Shown here: positions 8,891-17,672 of the stretch, one piece after another
How positions within the stretch are numbered: position 1 is the first letter of the stretch
Layout of the letters: the number at the start of each line of letters is the position of its first letter
Assembly (NCBI RefSeq): GCF_030435705.1
Contig: NZ_CP129381.1
Coordinates: 1,178,001 to 1,242,000 of the forward strand
From: Rhizobium sp. SSA_523
GTDB taxonomy: Bacteria; Pseudomonadota; Alphaproteobacteria; Rhizobiales; Rhizobiaceae
Length of the DNA stretch: 64,000 bases
Direction of reading: 5' to 3'
Translations under genes and position numbers: made by a program
The notes under the pieces: model-generated
Databases searched by the model: none
Seen by the model: only the letters and a program-made list of their open reading frames with translations
What the model was told of the DNA's origin: nothing

Positions 8891-10252
8891 TCATTCGGCG
8901 AGCGGTTCAAGCATGGCCGTCTTCCGGCCGTTCTTGGCAAAAAGGTCATGGACCTCCTGGGCGATCTTGTTGAGTGCCGCAGCCGAGGTCATTTCGCCGA
9001 TCAGCGCCTGATTCAGCCGAAGGCCCATGATCTGGTTGATCGCCGGTCCCTCATTGTAGCCGAGAAGCTGCTTGCCGTATTTGATCTCTTCAAGATAGGC
9101 GGGCATCCAGCGGAATTGCTCCTGGTCCTTGAGGTCGGATTCGAAGACATCGGTACGGACGGGAATGCCGCCGCCCTCGGCATAGGCATACTGCGCCTTG
9201 TAGGTCAGGAACCACTTGGAGAAGGCGATCGCGCCCTTCTTGCCAGCATCCGAGGCGTTCTTGGGAATGCCGAAGACCCAGGAGCCGATGGCAACGCCAG
9301 GCTCGCCCTCGGCGGTCGCCCGCGGCAGAGGTGCGGCATTGATCTGCCCGACCACCGCAGACTTTTGCGGATTGTCGAAGTTCGGGAAGGCGGCCACAAC
9401 CGCATGGCTCTGCATGCCCTTGCCGGTCTGCATCAGCTGGATCAGGTCACCCTGGCCAAGCGTGGCGTAGTTTTCCGGCCCGCAGGCCTTGCCGATCTCG
9501 ATGAACTTGTCGAGTGCCTGCTTCACCTGCGGGCTGTTGACGGTGACGGTGTAATCGCCATTGGCTGCATCTTTCTCGACGCTGCCGCCATAGGCCAGCA
9601 TATAAGCCATGAAATCGTAATAGATGCTGTCGCCCCGCTCGCCGCGCTGCAGGTAGCCATAGGTCGCAGGCGGGCTGTGCAGTGCCTTGCAGTTGGCCAG
9701 AACGTCATCGAAGGTCGTCGGGACCTTCATTCCCTTCTCCTCATAGACGTCCTTTCGGTAATAGAAGAGCTGCACATTGCCGTTGGGCGCATAGCCCATG
9801 AGTTTTCCGGAGGCGCAGATGCGGAACTTCTTCGCCTCGTCCCAGCAGCCTGCATCGTTGAGACCCAGGACCTGCGGATCGAGCTTGAAGTCGGGATCGA
9901 TCTCGTTGAGCGGCTGCAGGAATCCGCCTTCGTAGAATTCCACCGTGCTGATCGAGTTGATGTTGATCAGATCCAGAGGACTTGTCCCGCCCGAGCGCAC
10001 AGCAGACCGTGCCTTTTCCAGCATGCCGTTGAAGGGCGTCACCTCCAGCTTCACCTCGTTGCCGGTCTGCTCCGTGTAAAGATCGACGACCTTTTCAAAG
10101 CCGTTATACCAGGGGGAGGCGTTGATCAGGATTGTGATCGGCTCCTGCTTGCCGACGTCGAGAAAACTGTCCTGCGCGAAAGCGCTGCCGGTGGCAAGCA
10201 GCAAGGCAAAAGTGGCCGGCAGAAGTGCCTGCGGGCGGTGCATGATGGCCAT
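8891..10252 (-). CDS. Extracellular solute-binding protein of an ABC importer
   Basis: 453 residues, cluster-1-type (MalE/UgpB-like) periplasmic binding protein. A Sec signal peptide ends near residue 26 (TGSAFAQ). The fold signature includes ITILINASPWYNGFEKVVD and a mid-region YYRKDVYEEKGMKVPTTFDD. The start at 10252 is supported by GGAGG seven bases upstream. It is the first gene of the five-gene minus-strand importer-sulfatase operon and delivers substrate to the two permeases. It is divergent from a LysR regulator 176 bases away. Confidence 0.94.
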   Translation of the reverse strand: MAIMHRPQALLPATFALLLATGSAFAQDSFLDVGKQEPITILINASPWYNGFEKVVDLYTEQTGNEVKLEVTPFNGMLEKARSAVRSGGTSPLDLININSISTVEFYEGGFLQPLNEIDPDFKLDPQVLGLNDAGCWDEAKKFRICASGKLMGYAPNGNVQLFYYRKDVYEEKGMKVPTTFDDVLANCKALHSPPATYGYLQRGERGDSIYYDFMAYMLAYGGSVEKDAANGDYTVTVNSPQVKQALDKFIEIGKACGPENYATLGQGDLIQLMQTGKGMQSHAVVAAFPNFDNPQKSAVVGQINAAPLPRATAEGEPGVAIGSWVFGIPKNASDAGKKGAIAFSKWFLTYKAQYAYAEGGGIPVRTDVFESDLKDQEQFRWMPAYLEEIKYGKQLLGYNEGPAINQIMGLRLNQALIGEMTSAAALNKIAQEVHDLFAKNGRKTAMLEPLAE

Positions 10253-10372
10253 GTGATCCTCCTTGCGGCGGTGTCATTCCGCCTTCCCATTGTCCGCCAA
10301 TCTGCGCAGCGATCGCCTCAGGGCGCCGCTCCTCACTCCCTATGACTGGCTGAGGCTCACCTTAATTACCGT

Positions 10373-10401
10373 TTGCAAATTCAGAAAATGATATCTTATA
10401 C
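10373..10401 (+). promoter_or_regulatory. Possible sigma-70 promoter of the LysR gene
   Basis: TTGCAA (10373-10378) and TTATAC (10396-10401) are 17 bases apart, ending 27 bases before the LysR start. The stretch is clearly A/T-rich compared with the surroundings. It lies in the divergent gap with the ABC operon, so a LysR operator probably overlaps it. Confidence 0.4.
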
Positions 10402-10428
10402 CTGTGGCAATAACCAAAAGGAATATCG

Positions 10429-11415
10429 ATGGACCGCAACCTTCGTGCATTCCTCGCCGTGGCCCGCGCCGGGAACCTCACGGCAGCCGCAGATCAGATC
10501 GGGCTGACCCAGCCGGCACTGACAAAAACGATCCGTCGCGTCGAGCGCGAATTCGGCACACGTCTTTTCGAAAGAACCAGCCGCGGCATGACGCTGACCG
10601 ATGCAGGCCGCCTGCTGCAGGACCGCTGCGAGAAGATCGAATTGCATTATCGCCAAGGCAAGGAGGAGATCGGCCTGCTGAAGGCGGGGGTTCTTAACGA
10701 ATTCCGCATTGCCGCCGGCGTCGCCTATCATGTCTCGATCGCTCCCGACCTCGTGCGGCTGTTGAGCCTCGATTTTCCCAAGACGCGCTTCGTCCTGCAC
10801 TTCCAGGTGGCAGGCCAGGCTATTCCCCGCCTGATGGCGGGCGAGATCGAAATGCTGCTCGGCGCGCTCGACAGCCTGCCGGCGGAGGGTATCGAGACAG
10901 TGCCGCTTTTGCATGTCGACATGGTCGTCTACGCCTGCAAGAACAGCGAGCTTGGCCGCATGAAGCAGGTGAAGCCCACCGATCTGGCGGGAAAGAAGTG
11001 GGTGGTCTATCAGCGCGATCCGGTGATGTTCAGCCGGCTCAACTCTTATGCTGCGGAAAACATGCTGCCGGAGCCCGAAATCTGCATGGAGATCGACAGT
11101 CTCATGGCCAGTTTTCGCGTCGTTCGCGGCACCGAATATGTCACCGCAGCAACATCGGTCGTGCGGCAGTCGGCCGAGGAGGAAGGCCTGCGCCATGTGA
11201 AACTCGACCGTGGCATCTGGTATTTTGAGTCCGGCGCTACCTATCGCAGCTCGCTGCGCAACTTTCCCATCATGAAACGGGCGATCGAACTGCTCAAGCA
11301 GCTGACCGCCGCCTATTCCGCCGATCATTCGTCCGAGCCTTCTCCCGAAGAACCCTCCGGGCCTGCCCCCCGCGCCAAATCCCAGCCCGTCAGCGATCAT
11401 TCCGCAAAGTTATGA
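10429..11415 (+). CDS. LysR-family transcriptional regulator
   Basis: 328 residues. The N-terminal winged helix-turn-helix reads FLAVARAGNLTAAADQIGL then TQPALTKTIRRVE, and the remainder is the LysR effector domain. The start follows AAAAGGAATATCG. It is transcribed away from the ABC importer-sulfatase operon and is followed 96 bases later by a second sulfatase, so it is the natural candidate regulator of both. The effector is presumably the transported compound or a breakdown product (inference). Confidence 0.93.
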   Translation: MDRNLRAFLAVARAGNLTAAADQIGLTQPALTKTIRRVEREFGTRLFERTSRGMTLTDAGRLLQDRCEKIELHYRQGKEEIGLLKAGVLNEFRIAAGVAYHVSIAPDLVRLLSLDFPKTRFVLHFQVAGQAIPRLMAGEIEMLLGALDSLPAEGIETVPLLHVDMVVYACKNSELGRMKQVKPTDLAGKKWVVYQRDPVMFSRLNSYAAENMLPEPEICMEIDSLMASFRVVRGTEYVTAATSVVRQSAEEEGLRHVKLDRGIWYFESGATYRSSLRNFPIMKRAIELLKQLTAAYSADHSSEPSPEEPSGPAPRAKSQPVSDHSAKL

Positions 11416-11511
11416 CCAAGGGGCTGATTAGTCATTTTTCCGCGCCTGCCCGCCGAACTAAGAAAGGCGTGTAAGCCGTAAGCCTGCGGTTGAGACAATG
11501 AGGAGGCCCCG

Positions 11512-12897
11512 ATGGCAAGAAAACCGAATGTCATTGTTTTCTTTACCGATCAGCAGCGGCATGACACGACGGGCGTGCATGGCAATCCCATGGGATTGAC
11601 GCCGAATTTCGATCGGCTGGCGCGAGCGGGAACCCATCTCTTCCATTCCTTCACCAGCCAGCCGCTCTGTGGCCCCGCGCGCTCCTCCATGCAGACCGGC
11701 CAGTTCGCAACCGAGACCGGCTGCTTCAGGAACGGCATTCCGCTGGCCGATGACGCCGTGACGATCGCCAAGACCTTCGCGAAGGCCGGCTATGCCACGG
11801 GCTATATCGGCAAATGGCATTTGGGCGGCTCCGATCCGGTGCCCAAGACAGAACGCGGCGGCTACCAGAGCTGGCTCGCCGCTAACCTTCTGGAATTCAC
11901 CTCCGATGCCTATGACACGGTTGTCTATGATGTGGATGACCAGCGCCGGAAATTGCCGGGTTACCGGGTTGATGCGTTGACCGATGCCGCCATCCGCTAT
12001 TGCGACGACCATCAGGAAGATCCGTTCTTCCTGTTCGTCTCCTTCCTGGAGCCGCATCATCAGAACCACACCGATGCCTATCCGGCACCGGATGGCTATG
12101 CCGAGGAGATGAACACGCGGCTTTGGACACCGCCGGATCTTGCAACCTTGAAGGGAACAAGCACCTGGCATCTGGGCGGTTATTACGGGATGGTGAAGCG
12201 TCTCGACGAAGCCTTCGGCCGCCTCGTCGATGCCCTGAAGAGTCTCGACATGCTGGATGATACCATCATCATGTTCACCTCGGACCATGCCTGCCATTTC
12301 AAGACCCGCAATGGCGAGTACAAGCGCTCCTGCCACGAGAGCGCCGTTCGCGTGCCGACGCTGATCACCGGGCCGGGCTTCAATGCTGGCGGGCAGGTGC
12401 GGGCGCTGTTTTCCACCGTTGATGTCGCCCCAACCCTCATCGATGCGGCGGGCCTCGCGGTTCCGTCGGAAATGACCGGCACGTCGATCCTGCCGGTCAT
12501 CCGCGATCACAGGGCGCCGTGGCGCGACGATATCTTCTTCCAGATCTCCGAGACGGAGACCGGCCGGGCCTTGCGTACGCATCGCTGGAAATACGGCGTC
12601 ACCTCGGCCTATGACCAGGATGCGCCGCGCTCCGACGCCTATCGGGAAAGCTATCTCTACGATCTCGACAACGATCCCTATGAAATGGTCAACCTCGTCG
12701 GGCTGACGTCTTTCCGCGAGGTGGCGGACGATCTCAAGCGCCGGCTCCTGCGCTGGATCGCCGAGGTCGAGGAGGGCCAGCAGCCAGAGATTCGCGAGGC
12801 GAAGCCGCGCTTTCCGCGGCAATATCGCCTCAACGCCAGCGACCTGATCGGCGCTGTCGACCGCGAAAGGGAGATCGATCCTCTCGACGAGGCGTGA
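11512..12897 (+). CDS. Sulfatase (arylsulfatase-like, formylglycine type)
   Basis: 461 residues. N-terminal NVIVFFTDQQRHDTTGVHG carries metal-binding Asp residues. The maturation motif is C-G-P-A-R at Cys53 (LCGPARSSMQTG), then GYIGKWHLGG, a canonical sulfatase signature. MFTSDHACHF supplies the distal metal ligands. No signal peptide, so it is predicted cytoplasmic. GAGGAGG lies just upstream of the start. Together with the importer and the first sulfatase it suggests stepwise desulfation of an imported compound. No formylglycine-generating enzyme is in the window, so maturation must come from elsewhere. Confidence 0.92.
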   Translation: MARKPNVIVFFTDQQRHDTTGVHGNPMGLTPNFDRLARAGTHLFHSFTSQPLCGPARSSMQTGQFATETGCFRNGIPLADDAVTIAKTFAKAGYATGYIGKWHLGGSDPVPKTERGGYQSWLAANLLEFTSDAYDTVVYDVDDQRRKLPGYRVDALTDAAIRYCDDHQEDPFFLFVSFLEPHHQNHTDAYPAPDGYAEEMNTRLWTPPDLATLKGTSTWHLGGYYGMVKRLDEAFGRLVDALKSLDMLDDTIIMFTSDHACHFKTRNGEYKRSCHESAVRVPTLITGPGFNAGGQVRALFSTVDVAPTLIDAAGLAVPSEMTGTSILPVIRDHRAPWRDDIFFQISETETGRALRTHRWKYGVTSAYDQDAPRSDAYRESYLYDLDNDPYEMVNLVGLTSFREVADDLKRRLLRWIAEVEEGQQPEIREAKPRFPRQYRLNASDLIGAVDREREIDPLDEA

Positions 12898-12963
12898 TCC
12901 TCCCGAAGCCTCCCGAAGCCCCTATAAGCTTCTCGGAGCCGCCCGTATGCGCAGCTCCGGAAA

Positions 12964-12998
12964 GCCCGGCCGAGTTTCCGAAGCACGACCGGGCCTCA
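12964..12998. terminator. Hairpin between convergent genes
   Basis: GCCCGG and CCGGGC arms enclose about 19 bases in the short convergent gap between the sulfatase and the hydrolase gene. There is no T-tract. It is weak evidence for a shared terminator. Confidence 0.25.
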
Positions 12999-13026
12999 TG
13001 CCACCCGCGCATTTGCAGGCGGATGA

Positions 13027-13980
13027 TCAGGCCCTCGTCTTTTCGCTCAGGCGCGCAAGGCTGGCTGCCGGCCCGGACAGCGCGGACGAGGCGGAAGCCC
13101 AGGCGGCCGCATCCACATCAAGTTCCGTTCGCAGCCAGGCCAGCGTCATCCGCTTGACCGCTTCGAGCACATCCGGTGCTTCGATCTCGGTTTCCTTCGC
13201 ATCAAGCCCGGCAATGCCGCCGAGCCCGTGACCGACGCCGGTAAGCGTCAACAGGGCCTGAACCGCTGCTGAGTCGTGATAGGCATCGGCATGCCATTCC
13301 GGCCCAAGTGGGGTGAAGTGCGGATTGTCATCTTCGCCGCAGACGACCAGGCTTGGGGTGGCGAGGCTGGAAAAATCCAGATCGAAGAAGGGGAAGCGTG
13401 CGGCGCTTTCCGGCGTCAGATCGCGGCCTCCGCGCCCGGGCGAGGCCAGCAGGATCCCGGCCTTGATGCGCGGATCGAAGAAACTTTCGCCATGCAGGCT
13501 GGCGCCGAGCAGGAGACCGACCGTGTGGCCACCAAAGGAATGGCCGGCGGCGGCAATCCGGCTGTGATCCAGGCGTCCGGCCAGCGCCGGGGCCAGGCGC
13601 TCGACCTCCGGCAGCCTGTCGAGAATGAGCGACATCTCCTGGACACGCTCGCGCCAGAAGAAGGGCGCGTTGGGCAGGTCGGCCGGAAGGCCGCCGACCC
13701 GCGACGACGCATGGGTCGGTTGCAGGACCGCAAAGCCTCTCTCCGCCCAAAACTGCGCCAGCGGCGCATAGCCGTCTTTGGACGGGACGTAATGGGATGG
13801 ACCATAGCCGTGCGACAAGATGATGATCGGCACGCCGCTGCCGCTTGCCGGAGCGGTCAGGCGAAGCTCCAGCGGCTGGCGACCCTCCATCTCGAGCCGG
13901 ATCGGTGAATAGGCGATGGTCAGAGCGGCATCCGGTGTCGCGATGTGGCGCGCAAGGTCAATAAGATTGTTCGTCGTCAT
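13027..13980 (-). CDS. Alpha/beta hydrolase, dienelactone-hydrolase or PAF-acetylhydrolase-like
   Basis: 317 residues. The oxyanion-region motif IIILSHGYG is at about 52-60, and the nucleophile elbow GHSFGGH has Ser at about 148. A DDNPHF segment around 225 and GVGHGLGG near 275 are candidates for the acid and His of the triad. No signal peptide is seen. It is divergent from an AraC-family regulator, a typical arrangement for a locally controlled catabolic esterase. The substrate cannot be deduced. Confidence 0.85.
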   Translation of the reverse strand: MTTNNLIDLARHIATPDAALTIAYSPIRLEMEGRQPLELRLTAPASGSGVPIIILSHGYGPSHYVPSKDGYAPLAQFWAERGFAVLQPTHASSRVGGLPADLPNAPFFWRERVQEMSLILDRLPEVERLAPALAGRLDHSRIAAAGHSFGGHTVGLLLGASLHGESFFDPRIKAGILLASPGRGGRDLTPESAARFPFFDLDFSSLATPSLVVCGEDDNPHFTPLGPEWHADAYHDSAAVQALLTLTGVGHGLGGIAGLDAKETEIEAPDVLEAVKRMTLAWLRTELDVDAAAWASASSALSGPAASLARLSEKTRA

Positions 13981-14072
13981 TCGGTGATCTCCTATTTGCT
14001 GAAACAGGATGGACGCTAGAAGCCGGATTATCTATGCTTAGCTGTCCCGTTCTGTTTTGTGAGCGTCCAACA

Positions 14073-14966
14073 ATGTCCGATCCTCTGGCTGAAATCGTCT
14101 CGCTGCTCAAACCCGTCCCCTCGATCGCCAAGCTGGTGATGGCAGGCGGCCCCTGGCTCGTGGAGCGCAGCGATATCGGCAACCCCTTTTACTGCGCTGT
14201 TGTGGAGGGATGCTGCCGGCTGACGATCCGCGGTCGGGAGCCGATCCTGCTCCGGGCGGGAGATTTCATCCTGGTTCCGGCGATCCATTCCTTCACCATG
14301 AGCAGCCTCACCGCTCCGCCGCGCGGTACTCTGCCGCAAAGGCTGGAAACGAGTCCCGGGGTCTTCAGGCTGGGCAATCCGGACACGCCGGTCGACGTCA
14401 CCGCCATGGTCGGCCACTGCGCCTTCCTGACGGACGATCCGCATCTGCTGGTTTCGCTGCTTCCCGATGTCGTGCATGTCAAAGGCCAGAGCAGGCTGAT
14501 GGATCTGGTGCGCATGATCCATGCGGAGACGGTCGATCGGCTGGCGGCGCGGGAGATGATCCTGTCGCGCCTGCTCGAAGTCCTGCTGATCGACGCCCTG
14601 CGCAGCGAAGGGGATGCGATGACAGCACCTGGCCTGCTGCTCGGCCTGAGCGATCCGAAACTGGCGCCTGCGCTTCGCCGCATCCATCGCGATCCGGGTG
14701 GCGATGTCGGTGTCGAAGACCTGGCCCGCGAGGCCGGCATGTCGCGCTCTGCCTTCTTCGAGCGGTTTCGGCGCCACCTCGGGCTAGCCCCGATGGAATA
14801 TGTCACCGGCTGGCGAATGGCGCTCGCCAAGGATCTTCTACGTCGGGGAAATGTGCCGCTCGCCGATGTTGCCGGTCGCATCGGTTATGCCTCGCCGAGC
14901 GCGTTCAACGTGGCCTTTGCGAGACATGTCGGCGTGACGCCCGGCGCCTTTGCCCGCACCGGCTGA
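14073..14966 (+). CDS. AraC-family transcriptional regulator
   Basis: About 297 residues. The N-terminal half is a cupin-like sensing domain (LLRAGDFILVPA), and the C-terminal hundred residues carry two helix-turn-helix motifs (VEDLAREAGMSRSAFFERF and VAGRIGYASPSAFNVAFARH). The ATG at 14073 is preferred; an in-frame ATG at 14034 would add 13 residues. It is divergent from the alpha/beta hydrolase (gap 92 bases), its likely target. Confidence 0.9.
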   Translation: MSDPLAEIVSLLKPVPSIAKLVMAGGPWLVERSDIGNPFYCAVVEGCCRLTIRGREPILLRAGDFILVPAIHSFTMSSLTAPPRGTLPQRLETSPGVFRLGNPDTPVDVTAMVGHCAFLTDDPHLLVSLLPDVVHVKGQSRLMDLVRMIHAETVDRLAAREMILSRLLEVLLIDALRSEGDAMTAPGLLLGLSDPKLAPALRRIHRDPGGDVGVEDLAREAGMSRSAFFERFRRHLGLAPMEYVTGWRMALAKDLLRRGNVPLADVAGRIGYASPSAFNVAFARHVGVTPGAFARTG

Positions 14967-15121
14967 CGCCGGCGACGCCTCATCACACCTAAGAGCGCGC
15001 AATGACACTGCACACCACGCAGCGGACACGTGCAGCAAGCCGCGGCACTACACCATTGTATAGGTCCGGCGGATATAATCAGTCGCTAATCTCGATCCCA
15101 AACAGAAAACGAGGGGACAAG

Positions 15122-16696
15122 GTGAAGAGCGTGATCTCCGCCCGACATGAGACGGGTCACTACAGGATCATATTCGGCCTTGCAGCTGTTCTGACGGCTG
15201 TCTCGGTCTTCGTCGTGGACACGTTCACGAGCATCGAGGGCGCGATCGCCGTCCTCTATGTCATCTCCCTTTTGATGGCTGCCGAAGCGCTGAACCGTGT
15301 CGGACTGGTGCTTTTGACCGGCCTGTTCATGGCATTGTCGCTCACCTCCTTCTTCGTCACCCATTCGCCGAACCCCGATCTGCCGACGAGTCTGCGTCTC
15401 ATCGTGGCGCTCGCCGCTCTCGCCGTGACGACGGCCTTGCTCCTGCGCAATGATCGGGCGCGGGCGGCGCTCTTAGAAACCAACGAGGCCCTGCGGCATA
15501 GCGAGGCTCGGTACCGCTCGATCTTCGACCGGACGCGTGTCGCCCTGTGGGAGCGCGATTACTCGAGACTGCGAAGCTTTTTGATGGAGTTGAAGGCCAG
15601 CGGCGTGAGCGATATCAAGCTCTATGCCCGCTCGCATCCGGACGTCCTCGCGCAATGTGCCGGCATGATCGACGTCGTTGACGCGAACGAAGCGGCGATG
15701 GAACTGCTCGGAGCCTTTGCCGAGGACGGATCCTCCGGCATCCTGAAGCGGATCATTCCGAAAGACAGCGCAACCTTCCTGGCCGTCCTCCAGGCGATCC
15801 TGGACGGCGCGAACTTCTTTGAAGATCATGCCGAGGTCTACAACGAGAAGGGCGAGCGCCGCGTCGTGCTGCTCGGCATTGATTTTCCGAAGGATCCCTC
15901 CGCCTTCAACCGCGTCGTCGTCAGCATGGTCGACGTTACCCAGCGGGAGGAGGCGCGCAAGGCGCTGGCGGATGCGCAGGCCGAACTCGGTCGCGCCTCC
16001 AAGGCCGCGACGGTCGGCGCCTTGTCGGCCTCGCTGGCGCATGAACTGAACCAGCCTCTCGGCGCCATTGCCGTGAATGCCCAGACCCTGGTCCGCTGGC
16101 TCGATCGCGATCCGCCCGATATCGATGCGGCCAAGCGGGCGGCCGCCCGCATTCACCGCGACAGCAACCGGGCGAGCGATATATTCAAGAGCACCCGCGC
16201 CATCCTGCTTGCAACGCCGAAGGAGACGGAAGCCATCGATCTCGAAGCGCTGATCACCGATACACTTGCGCTGATGGAGCATGATCTGCAGAACGAGCGC
16301 GCGACGGTGGAGGTTATCCGGAAAAGGCCCCTGCCCCATTTGACGGCGGTTCGGGTGGAAATGCAGCAGGTGCTGATCAATCTGATTGCCAATGCGGCGC
16401 AAGCCATGAGCAGTTGCGGCGCGCCGCACCGTCTCGTGACCATCACGCTCGACGCGCCGACGGATGCGGATCACATCTCCATCTCAGTCCGCGACAGCGG
16501 CGCCGGATTGCCTGGCGATGCTGAAGACAAGCTGTTCAAGCCATTCTTCACCACCAAGGAGACCGGAATGGGGATCGGCCTTTCCATCTGCCGAAGCACG
16601 ATCGAGGCGAGCGGCGGCACCTTGACCGGAGCCAACCATCCCGACGGCGGTGCGCTATTCGAGATCAGACTACCGAAGGAGACAGCCAGTGCCTGA
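15122..16696 (+). CDS. Membrane PAS-type sensor histidine kinase (FixL/NtrB-like)
   Basis: 524 residues from a GTG at 15122 preceded by GAGGGGACAAG; a longer frame from 15002 has no ribosome binding site. Several hydrophobic segments occupy about residues 15-110 (probably four helices). A PAS-like region spans about 125-270. The HisKA box is SLAHELNQPLGAIAVN with His at about 307, and HATPase motifs include RDSGAGLP and GMGIGLSICRS. It is coupled to the next gene, a FixJ-like regulator. Heme-binding PAS features of true FixL were not recognised, so the signal is open. Confidence 0.92.
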   Translation: MKSVISARHETGHYRIIFGLAAVLTAVSVFVVDTFTSIEGAIAVLYVISLLMAAEALNRVGLVLLTGLFMALSLTSFFVTHSPNPDLPTSLRLIVALAALAVTTALLLRNDRARAALLETNEALRHSEARYRSIFDRTRVALWERDYSRLRSFLMELKASGVSDIKLYARSHPDVLAQCAGMIDVVDANEAAMELLGAFAEDGSSGILKRIIPKDSATFLAVLQAILDGANFFEDHAEVYNEKGERRVVLLGIDFPKDPSAFNRVVVSMVDVTQREEARKALADAQAELGRASKAATVGALSASLAHELNQPLGAIAVNAQTLVRWLDRDPPDIDAAKRAAARIHRDSNRASDIFKSTRAILLATPKETEAIDLEALITDTLALMEHDLQNERATVEVIRKRPLPHLTAVRVEMQQVLINLIANAAQAMSSCGAPHRLVTITLDAPTDADHISISVRDSGAGLPGDAEDKLFKPFFTTKETGMGIGLSICRSTIEASGGTLTGANHPDGGALFEIRLPKETASA

Positions 16697-17366
16697 GCGC
16701 AACGCCAAGAGCCAGGACCCGGATGCGCCGATCGTCTACATCCTGGACGACGACATCTCGATGCGCGAATCGCTTGTCGACCTCTTCCTGTCGATGCGGT
16801 TCGAGGCCAAAGCCTTTTCCAGCCCCACCGAATTCATGGCGCAGGCAGAGCTCGATCGCGCCGGCTGCATCGTTCTGGATGTCAGGCTGCCGGGGATCAA
16901 CGGCTTGGATTTTCAGGGTCATCTGGAACGGGCCGGCAGTCTTTTACCGATCGTCTTCATGACCGGTTACGGCGATATCTCGATGAGCGTGCGGGCCATG
17001 AAGGCCGGGGCCGTCGATTTCCTCCCCAAGCCGTTCCGCGACCAGGACATACTCGACGCGGCTCTGGCGGCGGTGGAGCGTGACGCGGATCGCCGGCGGC
17101 AGATGCGCCGCCACCTGGACGTGACGGCGCGCTTGGAAAGCCTGACCGGCAGAGAGCGCGAAGTCATGGAGGCGGTGGTCGAGGGTCTCATGAACAAGCA
17201 GATCGCCTTCAAGCTCGGGATCAGCGAGATCACCGTCAAGCTGCACCGCGGCAATGTCATGCGCAAGATGCAGGTCAGGTCCGTTGCGGATCTGGTGCGT
17301 ATCGCCGAACAGACGAGCAAGCTGCTGGCGCGGTCGCCAAAACCACTTTTCGGACGGGTGGCCTGA
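16689..17366 (+). CDS. FixJ/NarL-type response regulator
   Basis: 225 residues from a GTG at 16689 that overlaps the kinase stop by eight bases; GGAGA lies just upstream. The receiver domain has Asp64 in CIVLDVRLPG and the conserved Lys in FLPKPFRDQD. The LuxR-type helix-turn-helix is LTGREREVMEAVVEGLMNKQ then ISEITVKLHRGNVMRKM. It is the output partner of the preceding kinase. The pair sits directly upstream of the cellulose operon, and regulation of that operon is an attractive but untested guess. Confidence 0.93.
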   Translation: MPERNAKSQDPDAPIVYILDDDISMRESLVDLFLSMRFEAKAFSSPTEFMAQAELDRAGCIVLDVRLPGINGLDFQGHLERAGSLLPIVFMTGYGDISMSVRAMKAGAVDFLPKPFRDQDILDAALAAVERDADRRRQMRRHLDVTARLESLTGREREVMEAVVEGLMNKQIAFKLGISEITVKLHRGNVMRKMQVRSVADLVRIAEQTSKLLARSPKPLFGRVA

Positions 17367-17672
17367 CCGAAAGCGGGAGACGTCGCGGCCGCTTCCACAG
17401 ATACCACATATCGTATTCGACACATCCCAGCTTTGCGAATCACCGGGACGCGGCCGCCATCCAACCCGGTTGCAATAACTCTCCGTCCCTCACCGAAAGC
17501 TGCAGCTTTTGGTTGCTTTTCCCGAAAGCTGCCCCGCATCGGGACCCGCATCCCGCTCTTCGCTTCGATGTTTACCATTGGTTAATCATAGCTGGGGCTA
17601 ATGTAACCTCGGGCGGAGGGCGCGTATTGTTTTGCCACGTCTTTTTCTAAAATAGACGGGAAGGGCGACGAC
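17367..17672. other. Intergenic region before the cellulose operon
   Basis: 306 bases without a credible gene. The last 100 bases are relatively A/T-rich (TTGTTT at about 17628 and TAAAAT at about 17649) and probably hold the bcs promoter, but the spacing is not ideal. No strong hairpin was seen. Confidence 0.4.

Noticed and set aside
8948..10345. A 465-codon plus-strand frame opposite the solute-binding protein
   Set aside because: It has no motif and biased composition; the minus-strand gene has a signal peptide and a GGAGG site.
11458..12822. A 454-codon minus-strand frame opposite the second sulfatase
   Set aside because: The plus-strand protein has the complete sulfatase signature; the opposite frame has none.
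12898..12925. TCCCGAAGCC repeated twice as an anti-Shine-Dalgarno small RNA
   Set aside because: Only a short duplication; no promoter or terminator around it supports an RNA gene.
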